From NCBI RefSeq assembly GCF_014696435.1, contig NZ_JACJQG010000024.1, positions 1-64,000 of the forward strand: DNA of 64,000 nucleotides, written 5' to 3'. The notes beneath the pieces were generated by a model, which was not told the DNA's origin, made no database searches, and worked only from the letters and a program-made list of their open reading frames with translations. A program made the position numbers and the translations under genes. Shown here in pieces: positions 36,196-46,135 of the stretch; position 1 is the stretch's first letter, and every line of letters starts with the position of its first letter. The stretch comes from Calothrix anomala FACHB-343 (GTDB taxonomy: Bacteria; Cyanobacteriota; Cyanobacteriia; Cyanobacteriales; Nostocaceae).

Positions 36196-36843
36196 TTAAA
36201 ACTTCGGATTGTGTTGTACCAAATTCATAAATTCTTGACGAGTGCGAGAATCTTCTGAAAATACTCCACGCATCGCACTGGTAACAGTCCAAGCACCTGG
36301 TTTTTGCACACCACGCATCACCATACACATGTGGGTTGCTTCGATTACTACTGCTACACCACGAGGTTGGAGTAAACCTTGTAATGCATCTGCTATTTGT
36401 AATGTTAGACGTTCTTGAACTTGTAAACGGCGTGCATACATTTCACAAATGCGGGCGATTTTTGATAATCCGATGACTTTACCGTTAGGAATGTATGCTA
36501 CATGGGCACGACCAATTATTGGTAATATATGGTGTTCGCAAGAGCTAAAAATATCAATGTCTCTGACTAACACCATTTCGTTAGCGTCTTCGGTAAATAC
36601 TGCCCCATTTAAGAGTTCATCTAAGGATTCATGATATCCTTTGGTGAGAAATTGTAAGGCTTTGACAACTCTTTTGGGCGTATCTTTCAAACCTTCACGA
36701 TCGGGATTTTCTCCTAAACCAATCAATAAGGTACGCACGGCTTGAATCATTTCTGATTCTGTAACATTGGGTAATTGCTGATTGCGTAAGGTGAGCATTT
36801 CTTCAGATGTGGAGATTAGTTCGGGAGGAATTGATAAAGTCAT
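36196..36843 (-). CDS. folE: GTP cyclohydrolase I
   Basis: A 215-residue FolE (type IA) making dihydroneopterin triphosphate from GTP for folate and pterins. Zinc ligands of the family are kept: Cys and His in SSCEHHILP, and the Cys in [10 protein letters not shown]. Also visible are [18 protein letters not shown] and LTLQIADAL. It is the zinc-requiring form, not FolE2. Its location between zinc-island genes fits the reported linkage of folE paralogues with COG0523 genes. No Zur-like box was seen upstream. Confidence 0.94.
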   Translation of the reverse strand: MTLSIPPELISTSEEMLTLRNQQLPNVTESEMIQAVRTLLIGLGENPDREGLKDTPKRVVKALQFLTKGYHESLDELLNGAVFTEDANEMVLVRDIDIFSSCEHHILPIIGRAHVAYIPNGKVIGLSKIARICEMYARRLQVQERLTLQIADALQGLLQPRGVAVVIEATHMCMVMRGVQKPGAWTVTSAMRGVFSEDSRTRQEFMNLVQHNPKF

Positions 36844-37059
36844 TGTTGATAAATTGATTGTTGATTGTTACAAAATTTTGGGTTTTCGATTTTCTGTTGA
36901 GTAGCTAGGTACAGGGTTGCATGAAATGCTGGTGAGTTGAGGATGGGAGGTTAAACGCAAAGGTGCGCAAAGGTAGGCGCAAAGGTACGCGGAGAATTAG
37001 ATATGAATTAAGGAATTTTTGTGGTTAGTTGTGATTGCTGGTTGAGGATGGTTATGGAT
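36844..37059. other. Repeat-bearing gap upstream of folE
   Basis: No gene. It contains imperfect GCAAAGGTACGC/GCGCAAAGGTAGG units at about 36955-36990, a common cyanobacterial intergenic word, and otherwise nothing recognisable. Confidence 0.45.
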
Positions 37060-37184
37060 CAATACGGTTCAGTTAGGATTAAAACGCTGCGATATCGGTC
37101 AATTTTTTTTATGAACCGCCAAGACGCCAAGGACGCAGAGAGAAAAAGAAATACAAGGAAGTAATGCTTAACTGAACTGTATTG
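37060..37184. mobile_element. MITE-like element with 16-base terminal inverted repeats
   Basis: CAATACGGTTCAGTTA (37060-37075) faces TAACTGAACTGTATTG (37169-37184) with one mismatch, enclosing 93 bases without coding capacity. A solo copy of the left repeat lies at 8616. The interior contains the intergenic word GCCAAGACGCCAAGGACGCA. Confidence 0.65.
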
Positions 37185-37210
37185 GGTTATAGATGATTAA
37201 TTGAAGACGT

Positions 37211-38257
37211 TCACACTAAACATGCATTTAGGAGGGAGTTAATGTGGCTTTTATCTAGGTCTCTACCAATGACAACTAACTGATTTTTTGGTGGAGATGT
37301 CCAGTCATCTGCATGTAGTTGATAACGCACTCCACTAAGTTGGAAAATATGCCTTAAGTCGCTATCGTTGAACCAAAGTAAGCCTTTGGAACGCATAATA
37401 TTGTCTGGTAGCTTGTCTGTGAGAAATTCTTCAAATTTGTGAACGTCAAAGGGGCGATCGCTCTGAAATGATATGGCTACAAATCCCTCATTTTCTATAT
37501 GGTGAGAGTGATGTTTATGCTCGTGATGATGGTGGTGATGGTGGTCATGGTCGTGGTGATGATGATGTTCGTCTTCCTCTAATAGATGCTCGGTATAATC
37601 ATTGATTGGTGTTAAATCAACATCTAAAATTAAGGGTAATGCTACTTCACCAAATTGACTGTGTAGAATTCTGGCTTGGGGTTTGAGTTGCTTGATGTAA
37701 GTTTCTAGTTCTGCTACTTTTTCGGTTGTTGTTAGGTCAGTTTTATTTAAGAGAATTACATCGGCATAGGTGATTTGTTTTAAAGCTGCTTCGCTGTCAT
37801 AATGGCTAGGGGTGAATGCCTCAGAATCTACTACGGTGATGATAGAATCTAGCTGCGTTAAATCTCTCAGTTCTGTACCTAAAAATGTGAGAATAATTGG
37901 TAGAGGATCGGCAATACCAGTAGTTTCAATTACTAAATAATCGATGCGTTCTTCTCTTTCAAGAACTCGATAAACTGCATCAACTAATCCATCATTAATG
38001 GTACAACAAATACAGCCGTTGCTCAGTTCTACCATATCTTCATCCATCGATACGAGTAACTGACTATCGATGTTGATATCACCAAATTCGTTAACCAGGA
38101 CAGCTACTTTTAAATCGTGCTTATTCTTGAGAATTTGGTTAAGCAGCGTTGTTTTCCCACTACCAAGGAATCCTGTAATAATTGTAACTGGCATTCCTCG
38201 CTTAGGAATAGCAACTATTTCGGTGTCGGTTGCTATATTTGTGGCTGTGTTAGTCAT
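37211..38257 (-). CDS. COG0523 zinc-linked GTPase metallochaperone with His-rich loop
   Basis: A 348-residue G3E GTPase. Walker A is GFLGSGKTT (29-37). The metal-binding CxCC lies in GCICC (81-85). The Walker B/GTP elements include VIETTGIADP and NKTD. A long His-rich stretch (about 230-252, more than 15 His) precedes the CobW C-terminal domain. These are the features of the ZNG1/YeiR-like subgroup linked to zinc. A Zur-box-like palindrome stands 28 bases before the start. The likely role is to deliver Zn to essential enzymes when Zn is scarce. Confidence 0.92.
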   Translation of the reverse strand: MTNTATNIATDTEIVAIPKRGMPVTIITGFLGSGKTTLLNQILKNKHDLKVAVLVNEFGDINIDSQLLVSMDEDMVELSNGCICCTINDGLVDAVYRVLEREERIDYLVIETTGIADPLPIILTFLGTELRDLTQLDSIITVVDSEAFTPSHYDSEAALKQITYADVILLNKTDLTTTEKVAELETYIKQLKPQARILHSQFGEVALPLILDVDLTPINDYTEHLLEEDEHHHHHDHDHHHHHHHEHKHHSHHIENEGFVAISFQSDRPFDVHKFEEFLTDKLPDNIMRSKGLLWFNDSDLRHIFQLSGVRYQLHADDWTSPPKNQLVVIGRDLDKSHINSLLNACLV

Positions 38258-38284
38258 AATTCCTGGTTAATGCCATAGGCTGTT

Positions 38285-38299
38285 TGATAACGATTATCA
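38285..38299. promoter_or_regulatory. Zur-box-like palindrome upstream of the His-rich COG0523 gene
   Basis: TGATAACGATTATCA, a 7-1-7 palindrome with one mismatched pair, at 28 bases before the ATG at 38257. Confidence 0.82.
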
Positions 38300-38549
38300 T
38301 TCTACACAAAAATTTGCCATCTGCAAGCAACAATTGTGCTTTGCGACTTCAACAATGGTTAGAGGTGCGGCAAATATCAAGTTAATTGTGCGGAAACTGG
38401 TGAAAAAACTGGCTAAGGAAGAGTTAACTGCACAAGGGTTAGTGTAAATTTTGCGGTATGTGGAGAGAAAAGCGATCGCATTTACCTTGTGTAATTAATT
38501 TTTGCCAACTAATCATCAATAGTTCAACTAAAAAGCTGCAACTGTGAGG

Positions 38550-38731
38550 TTAAAACGTGCAAACTTCGCCTTCAAAGGTGCAATTTCGCGCATAAAAGGT
38601 GCAAGCTTGGAGTTCAAAGCTGCAAACTTCGCCTTCAGAAGTTCAAGTTCCGAGTTTAAAGCTTCAAGCTTCGCCTTCAGAAGTTCAAGTTCCGAGTTCA
38701 AAGCTCCAAGCTTCGCCTTCAGAGGTGCAAC
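38550..38731. repeat. Tandem array with 42-base period
   Basis: The unit CTTCGCCTTCAGAAGTTCAA followed by GTTCCGAGTTCAAAGCTCCAAG repeats with a 42-base period (best at about 38629-38722), flanked by degenerate copies from 38550. On the plus strand a GTG-started frame of 66 residues crosses it. On the minus strand it reads as heptad-like LEALNSELELLKAK units with no start codon. I treat it as a repeat, possibly a coiled-coil gene remnant. Confidence 0.65.
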
Positions 38732-38821
38732 AATGTCGCTATAAATGAGATTGGTGGTGATGCGAACTAAAAGTACCTTGTTTAGGATGTAGCAGTAGCC
38801 AGATAGATTAGGACATCAAGT

Positions 38822-38862
38822 CAGTCAATAGTCAACAGTCAACCGTCAACCGTCAACAACTA
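38822..38862. repeat. Heptanucleotide repeat (GTCAACA/GTCAACC)
   Basis: About five tandem units downstream of the pentapeptide-RidA gene. Confidence 0.82.
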
Positions 38863-38926
38863 TAAAACAAAATGGGGTACAGCAATGCTATACCCCGGAA
38901 AATATATATGAGCTATTGTGACTTTA

Positions 38927-40237
38927 TTAACCAGGTATCACTGCGATACAATCAATTTCTACCAAAACATCCTTAGGTAAGCGCGATACTTCTACACAAG
39001 CGCGTGCTGGTGCTGTGTCTTCTGGAAAATATTTGGCATAAATCGCATTTACAGCCGCGAAATCATTCATATCAGCCAGAAAGACGGTAGTTTTTACCAC
39101 ATCTTCAAAACCTGCACCAGCTTCTTTTAAGATAGCTTCTAAATTAGCGATTACCTGTTCAGTTTGCTTTTTAACATCATCAGTATAGACAACTTGACCA
39201 ATGCGGGGATCGATGGCAATTTGTCCAGCTACAAACAACATTTGACCAGAAGCGGCGATCGCTTGATTATACGGCCCCACTGGTTCCGGTGCATTATCAG
39301 TGCGAATAACTTGGCGTGTCATAGATATTACTTTCCCCAAAGATGCTTGCTGCTTACCGACTTCCATCTCACAGGCCATCGGTTTGTAAACTTCTCCATC
39401 AGGCATTATCGCACCAGTTAGGTCAGCATCTTCTAAGTTAGCTCCGTAAACCTGGGCAGAAGTCAAATCAGCTTTCTTTAGAGTTGCTCCCTTAAGATTT
39501 GCATTCATCAAATCAGCTTGTTGTAAATCCGCTCTATCTAAATTTGTTCCTTGTAAACAAGCTTTTCTGAACTTTGTACCTCTTAAATTTGCTGCACCCA
39601 AATCAGCCTCAGCTAGATTCATGCCAGACAAATCCTTTTGAGTTAAGATAACACCCCGAATCCTGGCTCCCTGGAAATTAGCATCTTTGACTGTCACATG
39701 ATTGAGGTTTGCTTGGCTCAAATCGGCTTTAAATAAGTTAGCCTCACTAAAATTCGTACCATTAAGGTTGGCTCTAACAAGATTTGCTTCTTTTAATGAG
39801 GCTTGAGTTAGATTGGCGTGTTCTAAATTAGAGTCACTCAAATTGGCATTATCTAGGTTGGCATTACTAAAGTTAGCACCAGTGATAGTTGCTCCACTCA
39901 ATTTCGCACTATCTAAGTTAGCATTACTAAAATTAGGAGACTTTAAGTTTGCTTGACTCAAGTTTGCACCACTAAGGTCTGCCCAACTCAAATTTAATCC
40001 AGAACTTTCCGCCAACCCGCTCAAATTTGCACCTGTCAAACAAGCCCTAGTAAAGTTTGTGTTGTTAAGATATGCATTGCTCAAATTTGCATTATTCAAA
40101 TCTGCACCAGTCAAATCAGAACCCTTCAGATTGATTCCACTTAGGTTTGCACCTTGGAGGTTGACTCCTCTAAGATTTTCTTGCTCAAAATTCCGATGTC
40201 GTGCTGCATATTTTTGTAAAAGCTCCTCAGCATCCAT
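38927..40237 (-). CDS. Pentapeptide-repeat protein fused to a RidA domain
   Basis: A 436-residue frame. Residues 20 to about 275 are nearly uninterrupted A(N/D)Lxx pentapeptide repeats, forming a right-handed beta-helix. The last 131 residues are a complete RidA/YjgF protein ([50 protein letters not shown]), which hydrolyses reactive enamines/imines. An internal ATG at 39322 is preceded by GGGGAAAG at normal spacing and begins exactly where ordinary RidA starts. The frame just before it (GTAATATCT) has a stop one base out of phase. So this may be a recent fusion of neighbouring genes, with RidA also made on its own. Confidence 0.82.
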   Translation of the reverse strand: MDAEELLQKYAARHRNFEQENLRGVNLQGANLSGINLKGSDLTGADLNNANLSNAYLNNTNFTRACLTGANLSGLAESSGLNLSWADLSGANLSQANLKSPNFSNANLDSAKLSGATITGANFSNANLDNANLSDSNLEHANLTQASLKEANLVRANLNGTNFSEANLFKADLSQANLNHVTVKDANFQGARIRGVILTQKDLSGMNLAEADLGAANLRGTKFRKACLQGTNLDRADLQQADLMNANLKGATLKKADLTSAQVYGANLEDADLTGAIMPDGEVYKPMACEMEVGKQQASLGKVISMTRQVIRTDNAPEPVGPYNQAIAASGQMLFVAGQIAIDPRIGQVVYTDDVKKQTEQVIANLEAILKEAGAGFEDVVKTTVFLADMNDFAAVNAIYAKYFPEDTAPARACVEVSRLPKDVLVEIDCIAVIPG

Positions 40238-40419
40238 AATGCACCTTTAAATACCACTGCCTCAGTATAATCTCGATAATTAGGCAGGAGTATTCTTCTC
40301 CTCTCTTCCTTAGCGAACTTCGCGCCTTCGCGGTTCGTTTCCCCCAACCCAACCCATAAAGCCGAAATATTAATTACTCCCTCTCTCTGTGTCCTCTGCG
40401 CCTCTGCGGTTAATTTCCC

Positions 40420-40857
40420 CTACCCCAACCTCGGACGCAACCCATAATGCCGATACTGCCAATAATCCCGCAGAATGCGATCGTGGTCAAAACACAAATT
40501 CCCAGGAACCCGCCAAGACTCAAAAATGCCGATATTCTTCGCATCATCACCGGCTTTAGGTTCACCTTTTGCGATCGCTAAAAACACAACACTCATCGTA
40601 TGCTGACGCGGATCGCGGTTAGGGTCAGAATATACCAGAAATTGTTCAATTAACTCCACCTGTAAACCCGTCTCTTCCTCCGCTTCCCGCTTCGCCGCCA
40701 CTTCCACCGCTTCACCATAATCGACAAAACCACCAGGAAGCGCCCAACCTAAAGGCGGGTTATGTCGCTCAATTAACACTATAGGTAGATGAGGGCGATC
40801 CACCAATTCAATAATGATATCTACTGTCGGGGCGGGATTTCTGTAATTCATCTGCAT
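40420..40857 (-). CDS. Nudix hydrolase
   Basis: A 145-residue Nudix protein with the full box ([20 protein letters not shown] followed by ETGL). It hydrolyses a nucleoside diphosphate linked to another moiety; the substrate is not evident. PLGWALPGG upstream of the box and the [13 protein letters not shown] segment resemble ADP-ribose or NADH-type members. ATG at 40857. The gap 40238-40419 carries CTCTGCG-type repeats only. Confidence 0.9.
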   Translation of the reverse strand: MQMNYRNPAPTVDIIIELVDRPHLPIVLIERHNPPLGWALPGGFVDYGEAVEVAAKREAEEETGLQVELIEQFLVYSDPNRDPRQHTMSVVFLAIAKGEPKAGDDAKNIGIFESWRVPGNLCFDHDRILRDYWQYRHYGLRPRLG

Positions 40858-41022
40858 TATTAAGGATTAAGTAGGAATTATGAGCTTTTATAGGGAATTG
40901 TTACATTCTCTACATCTATCACCATAGGCAGCTTTTAAACCAACCCCTACCGTGATAAATTCGATGCGATCCCCTAGCGTCATGTTAAGGCGATCGCTTG
41001 CTCCCATATCATCTAATTAACT

Positions 41023-42531
41023 ATGCCTTTCCCTAGATCCAGTGGCATTTTGCTGCACCCTACTTCCTTTCCCAGTCGATTTGGGATTGGGGATTTAGGC
41101 CTAGAAGCCTATAATTTTATTGATTTTCTGCAACAGAGCTATCAACAATATTGGCAAGTTTTACCTTTAGGGCCTACTGGGTATGGTAATTCTCCTTATG
41201 CATGTTATTCAGCAATGGCGGGTAACCCCCAACTCATCAGTCCAGAACAACTAAAAGACCAGGGTTTACTCACAGAAGATGACTTTGCTAACTTACCAGC
41301 ATTTGACACATCTCAGGTAGAGTACGAAAAAATTGCGCCTATCAAGCTTGATCTGCTCAAAAAAGCTTGTAATAACTTTAAAACTCAAGCCACACCTTTA
41401 CAACAAAAAGAATTTTCTGGTTTTTGTCAGAGTAAAGCTTATTGGCTCGATGACTATGCTTTATTTATGGCGCTGAAAGATAGTAACGGCGGCTCAAGTT
41501 GGTATACTTGGGAACTAGAAATTGCCAAACGCGAACCCAAAGCCATCGAGCAAGCACAGCGACAGCTAACTGAAGAAATTTACTTTCACAAATATATCCA
41601 GTTTGAATTTTTCCGTCAGTGGTCGGAACTCAAAACCTATGCCAACATGAGGGGTATCCACATAATTGGCGACATCCCCATTTATGTAGCTCATGATAGC
41701 TCTGATGTCTGGGCTAACCCTAATATTTTCTGTTTAGATGAAGAGACAGGCGAAGCAGCTTTGATGGCTGGCGTTCCACCAGATTACTTTAGTGCTACAG
41801 GTCAACTGTGGGGTAACCCAGTATACAACTGGGAGGAATTAGAAAAGCAAGACTTTAAATGGTGGCTGGGACGCTTCCAAGCCATGCTGGATTATGTAGA
41901 TGTGATTCGCATTGACCACTTCCGAGGTTTTGAAGCATACTGGGCTGTGGAACAAGGAGAAGAAACAGCAATTAATGGCGAATGGTTAAAAGCGCCTGGG
42001 GAAGAATTGTTTGAGACAATCAAACAAAAATTAGGCACTCTACCTGTATTAGCAGAAGATTTAGGCGTAATTACGCCAGAAGTAGAAGCACTACGCGATC
42101 AATTTGAATTTCCGGGAATGAAAGTTTTACAATTTGCTTTTGGTTCCGATCCTGGTAATCCTTTTCTACCCTTTAACTACCCGCGCAATGCTGTAGTCTA
42201 CACCGGCACTCATGATAATGACACCACAATTGGCTGGTACAACCAAGCAAGTGATTGGGAAAAGCGCAACTTATTACTTTATCTTGGCTGTATCAGTCCA
42301 GAAGGGATTCATTGGGATTTAATTCGACTGGCTTTAAGTTCTATTGCCAATCAGGCAATTATTCCTTTACAAGATGTTTTAGGATTGGGAACAGAAGCGC
42401 GAATGAATTTCCCCAGTGTTGCTGAGGGGAATTGGGGATGGCGTTATCAAAAAGAAGCCTTGACTGAGGAATTAAGTCAGAAGCTCAAGGTTTTGACAAC
42501 ACTCTATGGACGCGCACCCAAAGAATCCTGA
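41023..42531 (+). CDS. malQ: 4-alpha-glucanotransferase
   Basis: A 502-residue GH77 amylomaltase/disproportionating enzyme that transfers glucan chains during glycogen turnover. Motifs include SSGILLHPTSFPSRFGIGDL at the start, HIIGDIPIYVAHDSSDVW, the nucleophile Asp in VIRIDHFRGFEAYW, the Glu in LPVLAEDLGVIT, and TGTHDNDTT. Length is normal. ATG at 41023. A strong bidirectional terminator follows. Confidence 0.96.
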   Translation: MPFPRSSGILLHPTSFPSRFGIGDLGLEAYNFIDFLQQSYQQYWQVLPLGPTGYGNSPYACYSAMAGNPQLISPEQLKDQGLLTEDDFANLPAFDTSQVEYEKIAPIKLDLLKKACNNFKTQATPLQQKEFSGFCQSKAYWLDDYALFMALKDSNGGSSWYTWELEIAKREPKAIEQAQRQLTEEIYFHKYIQFEFFRQWSELKTYANMRGIHIIGDIPIYVAHDSSDVWANPNIFCLDEETGEAALMAGVPPDYFSATGQLWGNPVYNWEELEKQDFKWWLGRFQAMLDYVDVIRIDHFRGFEAYWAVEQGEETAINGEWLKAPGEELFETIKQKLGTLPVLAEDLGVITPEVEALRDQFEFPGMKVLQFAFGSDPGNPFLPFNYPRNAVVYTGTHDNDTTIGWYNQASDWEKRNLLLYLGCISPEGIHWDLIRLALSSIANQAIIPLQDVLGLGTEARMNFPSVAEGNWGWRYQKEALTEELSQKLKVLTTLYGRAPKES

Positions 42532-42553
42532 GAGGTTGCTGGATTATCATCAA

Positions 42554-42607
42554 AATTAATCAGCACTTCAGTGTTGCAAAATTCACCAACTGAAGTGCTG
42601 ATTAATT
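42554..42607. terminator. Bidirectional terminator between malQ and the RodZ-like gene
   Basis: AATTAATCAGCACTTCAGT (42554-42572) and its perfect complement ACTGAAGTGCTGATTAATT (42589-42607) form a 19-base stem between convergent genes. Confidence 0.8.
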
Positions 42608-42632
42608 GAGATAATTTAGCCTGCGAGCAAAA

Positions 42633-43436
42633 TTAACGTGGTAGACTGCGGGGTCTAGCAGCAATTTGCACTTCCTCTGGCTTTCCTAACTCACCCATTT
42701 CCTTGGGTTGCTCCTGATTGACGCTCATCAATACACCACCAGCGTTATCTGTTTTCACAGTGAGCTGCTCGTTAGCTTTCCAAGTGCGTTGAGTTCCTTG
42801 TGGAAGAGTACCCTCAAACTCAGTTTTACCATCAGCGACTACCCGAATCCAAGATGAAGCTTTTAAAGTAACACCCACCTGTACTGGTGTACCAGGTTTA
42901 GTGGTCATCAGGGTGTTGCTATATGGTTTGATATCTGGTAATACTTGTTTTGAGTTTTTTTGTTGTGCTGCTTTGGGTTGAGATGGGGTAGTACTTGCTT
43001 GTAAGGCCGAATCTTTCAAGAGTTGAGATAAGCCGCTAACAGAGCAAATAATCACAAATATATAAAGAAAATACAAATGCAAAGGACGTAATTGATTAAT
43101 GGGCTTATTCGTCCAAGCTGGTTTAGGGTTCTTCTGTTGATAGACAATGGGAAAAGTGCTAGACAATTCCACGCCATTAAAACCTAAAGCATCGGCAAAT
43201 TGCCGAATTAAACCTTGAATATAAACTGGTTCTGGCAATTCTGCTAAATTCCCTTCTTCTATCGCTTGCAGGAGCCGTTTGGGAATTCTGGTTAATATAA
43301 CGACTTCTTCTAAAGATAAGCCTTGTTCTTGACGCGCCGCCCAGAGTTGACCGCCAATTTCCGCTAATTTTTCGGCCTGTTGTTGCTCTACTGACAGTGT
43401 TGGTGGCTGATTATCCTTCCTGTTGAACCATTTCAT
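42633..43436 (-). CDS. RodZ-like helix-turn-helix membrane protein
   Basis: A 267-residue protein with a RodZ layout. There is a cytoplasmic helix-turn-helix (about 24-90, IGGQLWAARQEQGLSLEEVV, RIPKRLLQAIEEGN, PVYIQGLIRQFA), one transmembrane span (LHLYFLYIFVIICSVSGLS, about 120-138), a linker, and a C-terminal DUF4115-like beta domain (LKASSWIRVVADGKTEFEG). RodZ links MreB to the wall-synthesis machinery. It overlaps the end of the pseudouridine synthase gene by 26 bases. Confidence 0.85.
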   Translation of the reverse strand: MKWFNRKDNQPPTLSVEQQQAEKLAEIGGQLWAARQEQGLSLEEVVILTRIPKRLLQAIEEGNLAELPEPVYIQGLIRQFADALGFNGVELSSTFPIVYQQKNPKPAWTNKPINQLRPLHLYFLYIFVIICSVSGLSQLLKDSALQASTTPSQPKAAQQKNSKQVLPDIKPYSNTLMTTKPGTPVQVGVTLKASSWIRVVADGKTEFEGTLPQGTQRTWKANEQLTVKTDNAGGVLMSVNQEQPKEMGELGKPEEVQIAARPRSLPR

Positions 43437-44226
43437 GTGTAGTTACACTCCTTAACTCAGCTGAATCTGTAATAGGTATGTGCTTGATTTGCTGTTGCAA
43501 AAAGCGCATCTCATCATTTCTTAGGGAACGATACTTACCCTCTTTGAGATAGGGTTGTTTGGGAACTTGTAATTTAATCAGTCCGATGGCAGTTCTATGT
43601 AGCTTGATGACCGGGTAGCCTAATTGTTCGGCTATACGGCGAATTTGGCGGTTACGTCCCTCCTTTAAAACAATCTCTAAACAGCTTTGTGCATTTAAAC
43701 TTTCGATCAGGCGCACCTCAGCCGGTCTTGTTCTTCTACCATCTAGGATCACACCCTGACGCCACATTTGTAACAGTTCTTCTGGCGGATGTCCTTTAAC
43801 TACTACACGATAAGTTTTAGGAACGCTGTGACTGGGATGGGTCAGCGCAAATGTTAAATCGCCATCGTTAGTCAGTAATAATGCACCGGTGGATTCTGTA
43901 TCTAAACGCCCTACTGGGTGAATACCAGAACCACTACGTAATTCTTTGGGTAATAAATCTAAAACTGTTGTTCTTCCCTGGGGATCGTAGCAAGTAGAAA
44001 CTACCCCAGCAGGTTTGTTAAGCAACAAATATATAGGAGCCGGACGTTGCTTGCTAACAACTGGTTTGCCGTCAACTGTAATTTTGTCTTTTTCCGGGTC
44101 AACTTTTTGACCTATATGTGCTAACACACCATTAATCCGCACGCGCGATCGCCTGATCATTTCTTCAGCTTCACGACGTGAGGCAATACCCCATTGAGCG
44201 AGAACTTTTTGTAACCGAGCCTCCAT
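43411..44226 (-). CDS. RsuA/RluB-type rRNA pseudouridine synthase
   Basis: A 271-residue enzyme with an N-terminal S4 RNA-binding domain (RLQKVLAQWGIASRREAEEM) and a catalytic domain with the family motif GRLDTESTGALLLTNDG, containing the catalytic Asp. GRNRQIRRIAEQLGYPV lies near the end. It isomerises a uridine in rRNA; sequence alone does not separate RluB from RsuA, but the length and LNKP motif favour the RluB side. Its 3' end overlaps the RodZ-like gene, suggesting coupling. Confidence 0.9.
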   Translation of the reverse strand: MEARLQKVLAQWGIASRREAEEMIRRSRVRINGVLAHIGQKVDPEKDKITVDGKPVVSKQRPAPIYLLLNKPAGVVSTCYDPQGRTTVLDLLPKELRSGSGIHPVGRLDTESTGALLLTNDGDLTFALTHPSHSVPKTYRVVVKGHPPEELLQMWRQGVILDGRRTRPAEVRLIESLNAQSCLEIVLKEGRNRQIRRIAEQLGYPVIKLHRTAIGLIKLQVPKQPYLKEGKYRSLRNDEMRFLQQQIKHIPITDSAELRSVTTHEMVQQEG

Positions 44227-44362
44227 GTGGAAATTACTTATTCTACCGTTAACATTTAAATTATAAAATTTGTCCTTTGTCGTTAATCACCATAAATGTT
44301 ACATTTATGGATTGATTAACTTCTACCGATTTTTGAGTCACTACCCATAAATAACAAGTGAA

Positions 44363-45076
44363 ATGACTGAGCAAAATTCCGATGGCAAACGTAATCAAAA
44401 GATACGGATAATTACGAATCTGCTCACAACTGCACTAAAGATATGGTTGCGAGCGCAAGTAAGTCAAGTTTCGCACATCGATGTGGACATTAAAGCCAGC
44501 GATCGCCAACTGCTGTCTGGAAAAATTCCTTGGGTATCGATTGGGGCTAGTCATGCTGTTTATCAAGGCCTCCATATTGGACAAATTCAACTCATCGCTG
44601 AAAATATTCAAGTCAACATAGGCTCGGTTATTAAAGGACAGCCGCTCAAACTGTTAGAAACAGTACCAGTAGTTGGTGAATTGATCGTCGAAGAGAAGGA
44701 TCTGAATAATTCCCTCTCATCCGAGCTGTTATTAACGGCCTTAAATGATGTACTGGTTAAACTTTTACCAGAACACTGCGCAAAAACCAAGTCTATTTCT
44801 TGGCAAAAAATTATTCTGGAAAATCATCAAATTATACTGAGTGGCATTCTAACATCTGAAGGTCAATCTATGCCCCTGGATATATACCTGGGCATAAACT
44901 TAATCAATGGTCGCGAGTTGCAACTAGCACCAGTTCTCATCAAGTGCGATATTGTCACTCCAGAACAGAGTAATCATGAGTACACCTTCGATCTCGGTTC
45001 AGAGGTCGATATCCAAGAACTCACACTGATCCCAGGTCAGTTACGCTGTCGCGGGCAGATTAACGTCAATCCCTGA
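44363..45076 (+). CDS. DUF2993 (LmeA-like) protein
   Basis: A 237-residue protein typical of the cyanobacterial DUF2993 family. It has VDIKASDRQLLSGKIPWVSI, YQGLHIGQIQLIAENIQVNI and the C-terminal half with LTLIPGQLRCRGQ. Relatives resemble lipid-binding TULIP-like domains such as mycobacterial LmeA. There is no clear signal peptide. It is monocistronic and divergent from the pseudouridine synthase. Confidence 0.82.
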   Translation: MTEQNSDGKRNQKIRIITNLLTTALKIWLRAQVSQVSHIDVDIKASDRQLLSGKIPWVSIGASHAVYQGLHIGQIQLIAENIQVNIGSVIKGQPLKLLETVPVVGELIVEEKDLNNSLSSELLLTALNDVLVKLLPEHCAKTKSISWQKIILENHQIILSGILTSEGQSMPLDIYLGINLINGRELQLAPVLIKCDIVTPEQSNHEYTFDLGSEVDIQELTLIPGQLRCRGQINVNP

Positions 45077-45145
45077 TCATTAAAAATCAAAAACTTAAAT
45101 TGCTTATTATTTATAATAATTTATCTTTTTGAAGAATGATGGGTA

Positions 45146-45238
45146 TTGGGTATGGGGCATTGGGCATTGGGCATTGGGCATAATTACGCCATTTATTCTC
45201 CCCTGCTCCCTGCTCCCTGCTCCCTGCTCCCTCACCCC
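45146..45238. repeat. Heptanucleotide repeats (GGGCATT and CCCTGCT types)
   Basis: GGGCATT units (45152-45180) and four CTCCCTG units (45205-45235) lie at the 3' end of cdsA. Confidence 0.85.
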
Positions 45239-46125
45239 CCCTTGGCAATTAAGGGTAATAACAAAGTCACGAAATAGTAAACTAAGGGCGCTGTAAAGAT
45301 ATAACTGTCTGTACGATCTAAGATGCCGCCATGTCCGGGGATCAACTGTCCGGAATCTTTGACTCCAGCATCGCGCTTCAGCACAGATTCGATGAGGTCG
45401 CCTAAAAGACTAGCGATCCCAATTAGTAAACCCAAGGCTAAACCAGTGTAGAGGGCATTAGTCCAGTGAAGATAATAAGCACCGCCTAAACCCACAGCGA
45501 TGCTAGCACTAATGCCAAATACAGCACCTTCCACGGTTTTTTTCGGGCTGATATCAGATAAACGAGTTTTGCCAAAGAACTTGCCAATGGTGTAAGCGCC
45601 AATATCAGCTGCCCAGATGCAAAAAAAGGTCAGCACGGTCGCTTTCAGTCCTTGGGGAAGGGAGGCCAGGTTTGCTCGCTCTAGAATATCTGCCCAACTA
45701 GCAGGCCAGTAACCGCCTAAAGGTAGATTGCTGAGGGCGACGTTACCAAGCGATCGCAATCTTACCCAATAACTAGGCAAGTAACCCACATAAAATAGCC
45801 CCATAATTGAAGCGGAAATATCAGCAATTGTTGCCATTTTGGGTTGAAATAGCAGGTAAAAACAAATAAATGTCCCCGCTATTGGCATCACAGCGTCAGC
45901 TAAGTCACCATTCAGCGTACAAATTACCAGTAAAACTTGACTGACAAACATAGTGGTTTTGACAGCAGGAGCCATACCTCTGGCTAGCACCAAATTAAAA
46001 TATTCCTGTTGTCCTAAAAACACCACAATCGCAATCATTATGGTAAAGTACCAGCCCCCTAACAAGGTAGAAAATAGAGCCAGTGCGATCGCAACAATTC
46101 CACTAATAATCCGAGACCAAGGCAT
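45232..46125 (-). CDS. cdsA: Phosphatidate cytidylyltransferase
   Basis: A 297-residue membrane enzyme making CDP-diacylglycerol for phospholipid synthesis. About eight spans are visible. The CDP-OH signature is near the C-terminus: SLLGDLIESVLKRDAGVKDS, then GHGGILDRTDSYIF. The frame is open to 46221, but that extension is translated GGGCATT repeat (MPNAPCPMP). ATG 46125 (MPWSRIISGI) gives the correct membrane N-terminus. Confidence 0.95.
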   Translation of the reverse strand: MPWSRIISGIVAIALALFSTLLGGWYFTIMIAIVVFLGQQEYFNLVLARGMAPAVKTTMFVSQVLLVICTLNGDLADAVMPIAGTFICFYLLFQPKMATIADISASIMGLFYVGYLPSYWVRLRSLGNVALSNLPLGGYWPASWADILERANLASLPQGLKATVLTFFCIWAADIGAYTIGKFFGKTRLSDISPKKTVEGAVFGISASIAVGLGGAYYLHWTNALYTGLALGLLIGIASLLGDLIESVLKRDAGVKDSGQLIPGHGGILDRTDSYIFTAPLVYYFVTLLLPLIAKGG

Positions 46126-46135
46126 AGAAGTATTG

